From Ascarosepion bandense (Eukaryota; Mollusca; Cephalopoda; Sepiida; Sepiidae): a stretch of 64,000 bases of DNA. The notes below the pieces were generated by a model. That model ran no database searches, was not told the DNA's origin, and saw only the letters and a list, made by a program, of their open reading frames with translations. Positions 1 through 10,996 of the stretch are shown here, piece by piece. The position numbers were made by a program, and so were the translations under genes. The number at the start of each line of letters is the position of its first letter. The first letter of the stretch is position 1. The stretch spans positions 2,896,001 to 2,960,000 of the forward strand of contig JBBBDQ010001454.1 of the NCBI GenBank assembly GCA_037127315.1, given 5' to 3'.

Positions 1-470
1 AACGCTTCTTTCAATTTGTTCCATTTCAAGTTTCTGTATTTGTTCTTTACGCTTGCTATGTATTTTTCTGCAGACTCAGGTCGTTCACAAATCTGTTGTA
101 TTGCAGTCTGGGTGCTGCACTAGGATTCTTCAGTTGCCGAAGTTTCATTCTTAGTTTAAATATGATTGGGAGGTGGTCGCTTCCGAAGTTGGCACTTGGA
201 TAAGTTTTGTAATGAACCATTGCGTTCCTGAATCTCCAGTTCGTAGTTATATAATCGATTTGTTTTTTTGTTTGTTTTTGTTTTTTTGCGTCACTTCTTC
301 AGTTTCTCTTTGTCCATAATTGTCTTGGGGTTATATTCTTCATTTTTTCCTTAGTTACAATGCAGGTACTGACAAGTTCGTCAGATTTTGGAAGAGCTTC
401 TTAGTCTCTATTTATATTATTCATACTTAAATTAACACCCACACATTTATAACAACATTTGGTTTTGATG
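1..470 (-). pseudogene. RTE-type non-LTR retrotransposon, endonuclease-domain fragment
   Basis: Read on the minus strand this encodes the C-terminal half of an apurinic-like endonuclease, which nicks target DNA to prime reverse transcription in non-LTR retrotransposons. Visible motifs are QIDYITTNWRFRNAMVHYK (around 200-263) and the diagnostic SDHLPI (about 164-182), followed by a basic, Asn/Gln-rich linker. This order matches RTE-like elements, often annotated as craniofacial development protein 2-like. The reading breaks upstream of QIDYI, and the copy runs off the window at base 1, so any RT part on this strand lies outside. It is a decayed copy, not a gene. The family call is firm for the SDH motif and weaker for the eroded 300-470 part. 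Confidence 0.75.
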
Positions 471-574
471 AACAGGATTTTTCAGGTGTTTGTCGATCCA
501 GATTAGACTGGAGCACGAAGAGAGCGGAAAATCGACCGAATATAAATAATGTAAAAAAAATATTTAAGAAAATA

Positions 575-1275
575 TTTTAACAGAGGATGGCAAGTGTGAG
601 ACTGAGATCCGAAGACGTATCGCGAATACCAAAGAGATGCATTCCAAAACCTATGCAGAGTATTAAGTGTCAGACAAATCTCGTTAGAAACAAAGAAAAC
701 AGTACTGAAGTGTTGCGGGATATCCGTCCTCCTGTATGACAGCGAATGCTAGACAATCTCTTCAAAGATGGGGAGAAGACTTAAAGCACCAAAAATATGA
801 TTATACGGGAAGATGTTTAGGGTACCAATGGTTGAACATCTGAACAACAACGAGGTTTTTGAAAGAATAGAAACAAAAAGGAAACTTATATTTAACATTA
901 AGAAGAGGCGGTTGAAAGTTTTGACGAGAAAGAGAAGCTTGGAAATTTTGATACTCACCAAAGAGATTGAGCGAAGGGGAGAGAGACAGCGGAAAGCAGC
1001 ACGTAATATACTTGATGGACTTCAGTAAATTGATGGTAGAACAGGGTTTAGGAGAAATAACAAAAAGACAAAACTGATTAACAAGGGGCAGGAAAATGTG
1101 GAGAACCAGAATCTTCTAGGTTCTGAATAGGTACAGTAAATAACAGAAGAAAAAATTGATAATTCCTCATCCTAGAAATTCATACAGAATTGTTGTGTTT
1201 GAACTGAGCGGTACGTGGCAATTCTTAAAGAATTAGATGTCCGACCATGATTCATGGTTCGCAGCCATAATCTTA
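575..1275 (+). pseudogene. RTE-type retrotransposon, C-terminal RT remnant (copy 1)
   Basis: Plus-strand remnant of the region C-terminal to the reverse transcriptase core of an RTE-type element. It opens with EDGKCETEIRRRIAN (about 582-630). An open stretch at 813-1028 has the thumb/connection signature MFRVPMVEHLNNNEVFERI, then a basic segment resembling the family's TG-IEG-RGRQR motif. Near 1247 the tail reads MIHGSQP, matching the family's W-R-A-M-I-x-H ending. Stops and frameshifts separate these blocks. The 71-codon open stretch at 813 is part of this relic and not an independent gene. A second copy of the same family follows directly in the same orientation. Confidence 0.75.
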
Positions 1276-1304
1276 GCAGCATATGGTATCCAGATAGCAC
1301 AGTG

Positions 1305-1765
1305 TTGATAGAAATAATACAAAACTCCTACAAAAGGTAGCGAAGAGAAGCAAAAAGAAAACTGCAAGATAACAGAATGCATGGTTGTAAGTAAAAGGAT
1401 GAGCCCAACGTGTGAATTGTAAATCGGTGATATGATTATCCGACAAGTGCGTAAATTTAAATATCTGGGAAATGTCTAAACAGAGGACGGAAAGTGTGAC
1501 ACTGAATTCTGAAGGCACATTTGGGATAGCCAGAGAAGATTGCATGGATCGAACATATGAGCAATGACAAAGATTTTAGAGAAAAAAGGAAACAAAAGGT
1601 AAACTATACAACATAAGGAGATAATAATTGGGGTTTCTGGGGCATATAATGAGGAAAGCGAGCTTAGAAAATCGGATACTTACAGGACAGATTGAAGGCA
1701 AGAGAGGCAGAGGAAAACAACGCATGATATACTAAGTGAAAATTTAGACTATTTACATTTACTGT
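1305..1765 (+). pseudogene. RTE-type retrotransposon, RT connection-domain remnant (copy 2)
   Basis: A second relic of the same family, tandem to the preceding one. The plus strand reads ACMVVSKRMSPTCEL (about 1378-1422), then GDMIIRQVRKFKYLGNV with the conserved FKYLG block at about 1452-1469, then TEDGKCDTEF. After this, stops accumulate while the basic C-terminal segment (ERQRKTTHDIL) can still be followed to about 1735. The overlap with copy 1 (EDGKCxTE present in both) shows these are two insertions and not one split element. Confidence 0.75.
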
Positions 1766-2442
1766 TTTCATATTTGTTGTCATATTTACGAGGTTTCGGC
1801 TGATGTATGCTTCGATCTTTTTCAGAGAATTGTAATTTTGAACTGAAACTCACCGGGGTAGACTGTTCTAGTCCCGCGAATTATGTCGCTTTCAGATGTT
1901 ACAGTATCAGTTTAACTCAACACTCTAAGTTTTGTTCACATAAAATTATTGAACCCTTAACAACTCTTTGGGTCACTAGATCCAACGAATAAGGACATTC
2001 ATGTATGAATTTTGTGAACTTATAAACCTAATGTCGCGGTAATCATTTTTTGACCAGAGCTCATATTACAATTTGTTGTTTGTAATTATATTGCTCTAGC
2101 ACTCTGTATTAATGGCCCCTATATTGCATTTATTTCTATGCTTGGCCAACATAGGACATTTTTGTGGCCTAGAATATGCGCTGAAAAGTTTTCGTATTTT
2201 CTACTCATGTTTTCTGTCTATTATTTCGGCTAAAAGGGACAGAATGTTGTGAAAAACCCTCATCGCCTGCGTTTTGAAAGGATACAGCACGTGAAGAAAA
2301 AGAATTTATAGACGTTGCTATTTGGTTATATTGTAAGCGCTTTACGGCGGAAGAGTCGCTAGCTGATTTACTTAAATTATTACAACTTTATTGAGTTCTG
2401 TTTTTACTGAAAGCTTCAAAGTTTTACCTTGCACAAAACAAT
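1766..2442. other. No recognised feature
   Basis: AT-rich sequence without an element I can name. The short open frame at 1807-1992 has no recognisable domain and looks like chance. Confidence 0.5.
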
Positions 2443-2550
2443 GAACAGGTTCATGCTGATTTAGAAGTTTCGTGGAGTAATCAAAACCTGATGACAGACG
2501 ACATCATAAGAGTGTCCTCGCGAAACTTTGAAATCTGCATGAACCAGCTC
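2443..2550 (+). repeat. Short inverted repeat enclosing a hammerhead-like core
   Basis: Arms 2443-2474 and 2519-2550 are inverted copies of about 32 bp (GGTTCATG against CATGAACC, GTTTCG against CGAAAC). Between them lie CTGATGA (2488-2494) and, 27 nt on, GAAAC (2522-2526), the two conserved strands of a hammerhead core. I cannot pair a convincing stem III or stem I, so this is at most an eroded relative of the better motifs elsewhere. Confidence 0.4.
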
Positions 2551-2577
2551 AGTTAAAGTGTCATATTCCTTGCATTA

Positions 2578-2592
2578 AACACACACACACAC

Positions 2593-2667
<75 letters not shown>
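2578..2667. repeat. (CA)n(TA)n microsatellite
   Basis: About 60 bases of CA repeats with one GC interruption run straight into TA repeats. This compound pattern recurs at 9487, 21414, 22624, 32121, 43663 and 53780. Confidence 0.95.
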
Positions 2668-2669
<2 letters not shown>

Positions 2670-3474
2670 TGGGTATTCTTAACTTCATACGTTAATTTTT
2701 TATGTAGTAGTAGTTATTTGGATTCGAATCTGTCATGGACTGGACGAAAAATGTTCTGGTTGAGGGTTAGTAAAATCATTATATATATATATATATATAT
2801 CATTTGGCCTTCAATTTTCTTGTTACATATTGTCTTAAGCTTTCTTTCTGGCGTTTAAGAGATTAAATAAAAGTAGTTTTATTGGCAAAATCCAACTATT
2901 AGATATTCAAAACGAAATATGTTTTATTTTATTTTTAGTAAACAAATCTTATAATTCATACAAATATTGTGACTGAAACGAGAAACTCATTGCGGTTACT
3001 TGTTATTCAGAAAGTTACTTGTCTAATCATGAAAACTTAGTTTGCTCTTTTGCTAAATATTAAGGAAACTATTTTGTACAGTATTTAAACACTCCACGAT
3101 GCTAGGGACGGGTTGGGGTAAAGATAATGACTCAGAAAAGATAATTCGATGAGAGAATACAAAAATAGATGGAATATGATCATAATCTGATGTGTTCATG
3201 TGTTTGTCAGCTCTTTCAAATTCTTTTAAAGCCGAAATGGCAACAGATGTTTTTTCACCTCAGATCATAACAATAACAAAGTTTTTAAAAGAAAAAATCA
3301 ATATTATGATTACCTTACAACTATCCATTAGAATCCTGAAAAATTATAACTGAAGTTTTTTATATAATGTTGATATTTTAGAGGTTTCCTTTGGCGCAAC
3401 TTTTGTTTTGAATTGTACCTTACATTTTTTAATTCTAAATGTTGTATGAATTTTCTTTTCAAACTCATAGCAAA
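2668..3474. other. No recognised feature
   Basis: AT-rich DNA with a second short (AT)n tract at about 2781-2800. I see no element or gene. The minus-strand open frame at 3328-3543 partly overlaps the following SINE and is not a gene. Confidence 0.5.
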
Positions 3475-3745
3475 TAGTGGGCGTGCGCTTATTTTTAACG
3501 GGAGAGCCGAGTTCGATATTGTAGTTAAATTCGTTGCATTCACAAACGCGAAAATATCCTTGGAAAAGTTATAAATCTGTCACCTCTTCTTCCAGCAATG
3601 GGTTAAATAGCAGAGCAGATTGGGTTCTATAGCTTTGGTTGGCAACCAATCTACCACAGAAAGTTGCTGCGAGAAAATCTTCTGCCCAGTCAGTCATGTA
3701 TGTCGCTCAAGTGTGTATTACGTATGACAATCAACTGACTGAGTA
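3475..3745 (+). mobile_element. tRNA-derived SINE, family 1 (cephalopod type)
   Basis: Near full-length copy. The head carries a pol III B-box-like GAGTTCGA (about 3507), followed by the CAAACGCG-AATA-CCTTGG block, the GGGTTAAATA-CAGA-CAGATTGGG block, a TTGGCAACCAATCTACC block, and the tail CCCAGTCAGTCATG with GTATTACGTATG. The same order of blocks occurs at 16495, 36082 and, reversed, at 10517 and 6692. The element has no coding capacity and moved using the enzymes of a LINE. The head of this copy is more diverged than its tail. Confidence 0.85.
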
Positions 3746-3989
3746 AATAGTAAAGCTTTCTGCCAATTTCTATCAATCTCTTTTGAAACTCTCCCATTCC
3801 TCACTGTCCTTGATGAGTTCAATAATATTGTAATGATATCGTTAATATTAGTGTGTTTAGAAAAGTAAAATTCTTTTACCAGAAAATATATAAAAACAAG
3901 CGTAAGTAAAATTAATTTACCAAATATGTAATCATATCAATTTTCAATGACTACAACCCAACAAATTCAACGTTTAAATTAAATATTGG

Positions 3990-4580
3990 ACCCGCAAAGA
4001 AAAAGTTTATAAGACTGTTTTAAACTTCTTTGTGAAAATGTTCTAATGATCAAAACGAATAAAAATCTAATGGGCTTAAGCAAGTTAATATGGAAGAGCA
4101 TACTCTCCTAACAATTTTATTTTTCATGGGATTGTTTTGCAGAATATTCTCTCGCATTATCATACTGGACAATAACATTTTGTTTACTCAAGCAAGACAC
4201 TTTCGACGTTATGTTTAATTTATCTAGTCAATTAATGTCTGCAGTGGTCATCGTTCAATGGTACAGTGGCTTGCAAAGAACGACACCTTTCATACTCCAC
4301 CAGACATAAAACAATAATTTTGGGGAATGAAATCCTGGTTTTGGCGTTGTCACTGATTTTCCATTTTGTGATAACGGTTTTCTTTTTCATTTTTTGTTGA
4401 TATGCAAAACCCGTTTCATCACTGGTATAGTACGATGCAAAGCATTCGGCATTTTTGGTTAAAATACTGCACATCGGAGAACGTTGTTTTAGGCTTTAAG
4501 CCAAAATTCATAGGGTGCCAAAATATTTTTGTTGCAATATTTACCCATTAATCTCTGAAATGCACTATAAACGAAATATT
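3990..4580 (-). pseudogene. Mariner transposase remnant with all three catalytic regions traceable
   Basis: The minus strand encodes a decayed mariner (D,D34D) transposase, the enzyme that cuts and pastes DNA at TA sites. Upstream to downstream: a LGK linker-like start, CSILTKNAEC, then TSDETG (first catalytic Asp, about 4409-4430). Next, in a shifted frame, come VWWSMKGVV (usually VWWD), then QYDNAR (second Asp, about 4152-4168) and KIKLLGEYALPY. A weak LSPLDFYSF lies where YSPDLAP, with the third Asp, belongs. The N-terminal HTH and the C-terminus are missing or unrecognisable. Several frameshifts and stops make it dead. The motif order leaves little doubt about the family. Confidence 0.75.
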
Positions 4581-6690
4581 ATCAAATAGAAACGACGATA
4601 AACTATTTCTCGGTACAGTTTTTTTTTAATTTTACTTTGGTTATGCTTTGGTTAGTTGACTCGTTATTCATAGAGGTGAAATATGTAACTACTTCCCGAC
4701 GGCTAATAATGTTGTTTTCTTGCGGGGGGTAATCGTTTCACCCAAAGCAGGGGGCTGTATAAGAGTAAAAGTTTAGAAAGAAGGAGAGTAAAGAGAAAGA
4801 AGAACCAGTTACAGGGGGTGTCAGAAAAAGGACAAGGGAAGGATGGGAACACAGGTGTGAAGACAGTTGCGAAGGTAAAGAAAAAGGAAAGGAACAAGAT
4901 ATACGTGGTGATTGCCTCAATGTTGGATATCACACACGTACCAATTCTCTGGGAACTACCTTCGCTTTAATATTTCACTTTTTTAACAGTTCATAAACAA
5001 TCATGTTTGTTTTCCATGTTTCTTTCAGTCATCTTCTGAAATCAAATATATTTTCTATTTGGTATCAACTTTCTGTGAACGGCATGCTAGATTTGAGTGA
5101 TCATTCTTAAAGTAAGAATTTTAGAAGGTATTTTTAAATTTTCTAATTAGATTTTTTCTCCTATTATCTAGAAGTGCTTTTAGCTGTCCACATTGACAGC
5201 AAAAATAATCTACAGTGAATCAGCATTCACACAAAATCAAGTTTCATTATATATTTTCTCTAGGTCAGTTTTCTGTATTCGTTTATGGTATGAGACGTTA
5301 TAGCTTCTCTCCATTCTTTTCAGTAACTTTCTGAGATTTTTATAATAAAGCTTCTTTTTTGTACCCGGACATTAATTAAGAGTGAATTTGTTTTTCTTTT
5401 CTAGTTTCTTTGTGCATTCATTTCCTGTTCTGAAATTACTCTGGATTTTCCAGTTTAGGGTTGTGTTTCTGGTTCCTTCTAAACTCTATTTACTATTTAT
5501 CTAATTATCTAATATCTAACCATGACCATTAGTTTCATATGTTGTCTGTTCTCAGCCCTTTTTATGGCAGACCTAACAGAATTTTCTGTGCTAAGGAAAC
5601 CGCTGCTTTCTTTGAGTTAAAGAAATCTACACCATATCTCGCTTATAGAGACTGGTGCATTAATTTTAGGCTCCATTCATTAGTGAGTTCTTGTTTCGTC
5701 CAGTTTAGAAATCCTTCGAAATACATAGTCCTGGTTGCTTTTCATAAAGTTTCTGTTTTTAAACTCTACCTTGTTTTCCTTTACTTAAAGTTTTAAAGTC
5801 TTAATGATGTCAAAACCTAATATTCTTAAATATTTATAGCGTTCAATTTTCTAATTACTTTATTGCTCAATAGATTGTTTTCATTAGCTACCAAAATTTT
5901 CGTCTTGCATATAGTCAACATTACACACTTTTCTGGCAAATTTTACATTAATTTATTAATTTAAATAAGAGATAACTGATTACTTTTGCGGGTGTGGTGG
6001 CTGTGGTCAGCAATGCTATTATTCTCCGTTCTCATTAAACTGTTCAGCGTTGTAATTATGATAGTAATTGCTTGCTCAATAATAATATTTATTATTTTTG
6101 CTGCTGTTGTTGCAATGCAGATAGAGAAAAGAGAGTGAATGATAAGCTAAATTTCAGTAAACAAAAAATCACGTTGAAAAGAAAGAGTAAAAATGAAAGA
6201 ATATAAGTGATGATGCTAATGAACAATTGAAGAAAGAGAAAATAAACAATAATAAGCATCATCACTACGACTAACACCAGCAGCAATAACAAAAAGGCTC
6301 ACTTGTTTCGTGTTCTTTTTTGATAAATTTATTTGTTTTTAACGAGAACACAAGACGCATATCAATTAATTATGTCTTGTCTCGAGAATCTCTGACTATC
6401 AGGCAAATTAAGTTTACTTTTGAGTTCAAGAGACAAAAAAGTGGAACTTTGAAAAAATGAAAAATACAACGTGAATCTAAAGATGGTATCACCCGGAGGT
6501 TCGAAATTTTTCAGTAAAATTTCAAATCTTAACCCGACTTTGAAAATCTGTTTCCTGTTTAATAAACAATTAATGTTTGCAATCTGACTAATACTGAAAC
6601 GAATTTGTCTTTGTTCTTAAATAAACTCGTCCAAAAGCAATTTTTGTTTATTATGAAACTTGAGTTGAACACCAACATGGTTGAAAAAAA
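4581..6690. other. No recognised feature; contains a purine-rich tract
   Basis: About 2.1 kb without an element I can identify. Bases 4735-4900 are strongly purine-rich on the plus strand (GGAAGGATGG, AAAGAGAAAG), and 6100-6290 has an A/G-rich stretch of low complexity. The small open frames here (for example 5539-5796 and 6092-6292 minus) have biased composition and no domain. Confidence 0.5.
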
Positions 6691-6691
6691 C

Positions 6692-6880
6692 TTCAGGTTG
6701 CTTCAGTAGACTGGTTCCCAGCCATGGCTACAGAATCCAATCTGTATTGTTGTTTAACCCATAACTAGAGGAAAGAGACGGATTAATATCTTTCCTCAGG
6801 GTATTAGCGCGTAAATGAATGCAGGGCATTCAACTGGAATTCGAACTCGGTTCCACGATTTCTCGTTCCACAACGCACAT
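6692..6880 (-). mobile_element. tRNA-derived SINE, family 1, partial
   Basis: Reverse complement of the family-1 SINE. Reading leftward it shows the B-box region (CGAACTC-GAATT at about 6838-6853), the GCGTAAATGAATGCAGGG block, the TTAACCCATAA block and the GGTTCCCAGCC block. The 3' tail beyond the GGCAACC block is missing. A short (AT)n lies beside its head at 6887-6906. Confidence 0.8.
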
Positions 6881-7109
6881 CCATCATATATATATATATA
6901 TATATAACATTGAAGTCAACAACCAGAGTCTGTTTAATACTAAACTCAATCGTGATGATCTGACGATTACGTTTAGCCTCTTGGTGTTGCCTTCAATGCT
7001 CATTTTTATATTTACATATGGCCTATCTCTGATACTGTGCACTTTAATCAAGAATTATAGCAGACCTTATAACTATGAGCACTCTTTTAAGAATAGTTTT
7101 TTTTTGTTT

Positions 7110-8745
7110 TGTTTTTTGGATAAGAAAGTTTTATTTCATCCATGCCAACCCAATACTTCTGCTTCCTGCTTTCCTGCATGCTGAAAATTCTCCTCAGTCG
7201 TTCCTGTCTTTAAGAATTGTGGTGAACCCTCGGACCCATCCAACTATCGCCCTATCAGTCTTCTACCGATATTCGGGAAAGTATTCGAGGCTATAATCAA
7301 TGCAGAAATAGTTCATCATCTCACCGCCCACAAACTGTTCTCCGACAGGCAATATGGATTCCGCTTCGACAGGTCCACGGCCGACCTGCTAACAACTGTA
7401 ACGGAGTACATGCTACAGGCCCTTGATGAGTCTGACGAGGCTCGCGCGGTTGCTCTGGACATCTCCAAGGCTTTCGACAGGGTTTGGCACCCTGGCTTCC
7501 TATGCAAACTACGCGGTTATGGTATTACCGGTTGCCTGCTTGACCTAATCCAATCTTTCTTAAATAACCGCAAATTGAAGGTCGTTCTGAATGGGCGTGC
7601 CTCTTTGTCCTACAGCACGAATGCTGGTGTCCCACAGGGCTCTATCCTGGGCCCGACGCTCTTCCTTATTTTCATCAACGACCTCCCAGATGAGATCAAG
7701 TCCCAAGTAGGCATCTACGCAGATGACACTACAATATACTCCCGCTCCAGTAAGAAACCTGTCGTGGCGGACAGACATAATCTCGCTGCTGACCTTGAGT
7801 GAGATCTACACTCTGTGGTGAACTGGGGCAAGAAGTGGCTTGTCAACTTCAATTCCTCTAAGACCAAGCTCTTGTCTGTCAACCATTACAGGCAACCTCT
7901 TCTGCCTCCCATAAGCATGGACCAGGTGATTCTCCCGGAGAGTAATACACTACGCCTCCTCGGACTTACCCTGTCCTCAGACCTCAAATGGAACCACTAT
8001 ATTGAATCCATAGCAAAATCTACTGCTAAGAAGGTTTGGTCACTATGTAGATCCAGGATGTTTTTTCCACCTGAATCCATCCTGCATATATACAAGTCAA
8101 CCATCTGTCCGTGCATGGAGTACTACTGCCATTTATGGTCAGGTGCCCCTGCCGTTCTCCTCAGTGTTCTTGACAAGCTCCAAAGGAGAGTCTGTAATGT
8201 GATAGGTACTGATCTGGCGACTCGACTGCAGCCACTTCCCCATCGTCGAAATGTGGCCTCCCTCTGTCTCTTCTATAAATATTTTCATGGCTTCTGCTCG
8301 GATGAGCTTAAGTCACTGATGCCTCCTCAACAGGTGTTTACCCGTGCAACCAGACTGGCAACTGGGTCCCACCCATTCACAGTCAGGTTAGCCAAATGTA
8401 GACGACAATTCTACTCCTGCAGCTTCCTCTCTCGCACTTACCGCCTGTGGAACTCACTCCCGTATTCTTGCTTTCCTGACGGCTACAACCTCCAGAAATT
8501 TAAATGCAAAGTTAATACTCATCTACTAACCACTGGCCTCTAGCTCTCTCCCCTCCCCTTTCTCCCCTTCCCTTCCTCTCCTCCTATGTATCTGTCATCG
8601 CACCTTCTTTCTCAGCTTTCTATTGTTCCTTTCTAACTAGCTTGTACTCCTCACTCTTTTCTAATTATTCATTTTACATTTATGTAACCCCCTGCACATC
8701 AGTGGCGTTTCCGCCTTGCTCGGGGTGAAATGATTAAAAAAAAAA
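7110..8745 (+). pseudogene. Jockey/CR1-type non-LTR retrotransposon, 5'-truncated, RT nearly intact
   Basis: Best-preserved retroelement in the window. One frame runs from about 7128 to 8543 and encodes the reverse transcriptase with its C-terminal domain. Visible are NYRPISLLPIFGKVFE (fingers), QYGFRFDRSTADLL, motif A ALDISKAFDRV (7452-7484), GVPQGSILGP (7626-7655), motif C YADD (7716-7727), LRLLGLTL, and the C-terminal RLWNSLP. Only two stops interrupt it, both TGA: 7182-7184, where Trp is expected, and 7800-7802, where Arg is plausible (CGA to TGA). The endonuclease domain is absent. After the stop is a pyrimidine-rich 3' UTR, then the family's end signature GGGGTGAAATGATTAAAA (8723-8745). 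Upstream truncation is typical of incomplete reverse transcription. It is the reference for the fragments at 23155, 25090, 32462, 39935, 44020, 57025, 61420 and 61930. Confidence 0.9.
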
Positions 8746-8844
8746 ATAAAAAATATATATATATGGCGGGGGCGGTAAATTATAATGATGCTTATTGCCA
8801 AAAAAAACGAGATAATGGATAAACGTAGGCATTCGAACAACATT

Positions 8845-9078
8845 TCCCACAACATTTCCATCCGATCTCATTTAAACACACATCGAAATCTTCTAAGACT
8901 TATCCTTCATATACGTGTTGATACATAATAGCATTATCCACATGCAAAAGAAGATTAAAAATACTGGAGGCATTACTAATAAAAAATATAAATCCTACAC
9001 TTACTAACGTCAATTATAAACATTGTAGCAACGTGTTTACCGTTTTCAGAACTTAACGTACACAAGTCTCTAGATGCA
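8845..9078. repeat. Dispersed repeat family X, copy 1
   Basis: Matches 29855-30300: shared blocks are CCGATCTCATTT, CACATGCAAAAGAAGATT, GGAGGCATTACTAA and GTTTACCGT/GTATTCAGA..CTTAACGTAC. Copy 2 carries an extra 190 bp that this copy lacks, so this one shows the empty site. No coding content is seen and the family is not recognised. Confidence 0.7.
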
Positions 9079-9290
9079 TAAATTTTAGGCATGTTTATTT
9101 ACAAGTAGAACAAAATGAATTCTTGATTATAGCTAAAAGTATAGCCAAAAGCGCTCGAAATTAAAAAACCTTTGGACAATTCTTATATAATTTGAGTACC
9201 GAAAAAAGAAAATTATATGAACACATGAAAAATTATATAAAATCTTAAGGATAATAGCTGTGTCTGTCATATATATTAAGGTTACTATAA

Positions 9291-9346
9291 CTCACACCCC
9301 TGAAGATGATCTCGGAAAGAGAAGGAAAGTACATGGGTACTTTGAG
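9291..9346 (+). ncRNA. Hammerhead-like ribozyme motif, imperfect
   Basis: CTGAAGA (9300-9306) and GAAAG (9325-9329) give the two core strands. Between them a 4-bp TCTC/GAGA stem can form. Stem III is strong: AGTAC (9328-9332), loop ATGG, GTACT (9337-9341). A U follows as the cleavage-site base (9342). Stem I could be CTCA (9291-9294) with TGAG (9343-9346), but five unpaired bases (CACCC) intervene. It resembles 17694-17728, which shares CACCCCTGA and GAAAGTAC. It is probably an eroded family member. Confidence 0.4.
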
Positions 9347-9486
9347 AAATTAATGATAATAACATCCGTGAACGTTAAAGTTCATTTCTGACATTTTTCA
9401 GTTACAATACGCGAAAGATTATCCGTGAGTATGAACGGATTTTATTAAAAATAAGCTGACAGAACGTTTGCAATTTAATTAATCTG

Positions 9487-9506
9487 ACACACACACACAC
9501 ACACAC

Positions 9507-9560
<54 letters not shown>
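9487..9560. repeat. (CA)n(AT)n microsatellite
   Basis: About 20 bases of CA repeat followed by about 50 bases of AT repeat. Confidence 0.95.
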
Positions 9561-9564
<4 letters not shown>

Positions 9565-10516
9565 CTAACTTCAGTTTAGACTTGAAAACCACTTTATTGT
9601 AATAATTGATATATGCGCTGGTTTTACTATTGTTTACCTAATACAAGATTCAAGCTTAATCTGTGTGATATGTACATAAATAGAAAACATAGGAATTAAA
9701 TATTTTTAGGTTATGCAGGTTAGATAATGGCTGACATGAGACATGAAAAGGTTAAGATTGTAGTAATCAAACCGTTGGAGCCTGTTCAAAAATGTAACGG
9801 TCTGGAATAATCTGAGTAGAACTTCTTTCTTACAATTTGAATAAAGAGACAATGATTTAACCCTGCTGACGTATGGTTCCTACTCTAAAAGTGTTTTTGT
9901 TATCGGTAGCTCTAAAGGATTGAATTTGCAAAGTTTTCCTTTGTAAATCAAGACAGCTTACAGAAAAAAATGATGAGTTTTTATTTCACTGTAAAGTATT
10001 CGGTATTTATTTTCAGTAAAGAATGAACATAATATTTGACTGTTTAATTTTAAAGATAAGACATGCATTTCAGTGGACAAGCCGTTCATACCATCACAAG
10101 GGCATATCAGAATATTGATGACTGAATATGGCACGATTGGTTCAAGTTAGACAGTGAAAAACTCTCAAGTTAATCAGAAAAGCAATCTCAACTGAGCAAT
10201 GATTGCATACTGGAGAACGGATGCTCATCAAACTGAAAAGTAATCGAATCCTTTTGGCCTCTTGTTACTGTCATTAGTTTCTATCAACCCGTCGGTGTAA
10301 GATCATGATTTTATAGCCTCAGAATACAGTCAAATTTCAGATACAACACGTGTTGAGATTATTATACAAGATGAATGTCATATGCAGATTTTATATAAAA
10401 ATAAAAAAATGAAAATAGTTTATAACTCTTACAACTCTTCTCTTAAAAGCGCGTAGCATTAAATCTTTATGTTTCAGATATATTCATCTTTTGGAAGAAT
10501 TGTTTTTGTTCTTATA
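9561..10516. other. No recognised feature
   Basis: AT-rich DNA between a microsatellite and a SINE. I see no repeat or gene I can name. Confidence 0.5.
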
Positions 10517-10792
10517 AGTGCCATATGCGATATACGCCTGGGCGATCATGTTTTATTCGATTCTAAACTGATTAAGCAATATATTTTCCCGCAGCCGGTC
10601 GCCGTTTCTTTCTGCTGTAGACAGGTTGCCAACTAAGGCTATAAGACCCAGTCTGTCCTGCTATTCAATACACATCTGCGGATAGAAGAGATGGGTTCAT
10701 ACCTTTACCAAGGGTATTTGCGCGTAAGTGAATGTAAGGAAACCAACTGGTATTCGAACTCGGCTTTCTGACTTCTCATTCCGAGTCATCAT
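10517..10792 (-). mobile_element. tRNA-derived SINE, family 1, full length
   Basis: Reverse-complement copy of the family-1 SINE. It begins with the tail (GTGCCATATGCGATATACGC) and passes through CCCGCAG, TTGCCAACTAAGGCTATA, CCTTTACCAAGGGTATTTGC and GCGTAAGTGAATG. It ends near the B-box complement (TTCGAACTCGG, about 10753) and a degraded A-box. Confidence 0.85.
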
Positions 10793-10958
10793 CGAATACA
10801 TCACAGCGAACAACCATGTTTTTTTATCTCACTTTGATAAAATAAAATCGATGATTTACTTTTTAAAAGACAAACTTCTTCGTCGAAATATCGAAAACAT
10901 AAAATATTACGAAAAAAATCACAGTAGTATAATAATTTAGAAGTTTTATATTCTTACC

Positions 10959-10996
10959 AAATACAAGTCCAACGGTCAGAGTTGGACTTGTATTTC
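10959..10996. repeat. Near-perfect hairpin at the 3' edge of an RTE copy
   Basis: AAATACAAGTCCAAC and its exact complement GTTGGACTTGTATTT surround a 7-8 nt loop (GGTCAGA). The right arm abuts the (TTC)n tail of the minus-strand RTE element that follows. It may be an inverted flank produced at integration. Confidence 0.8.
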
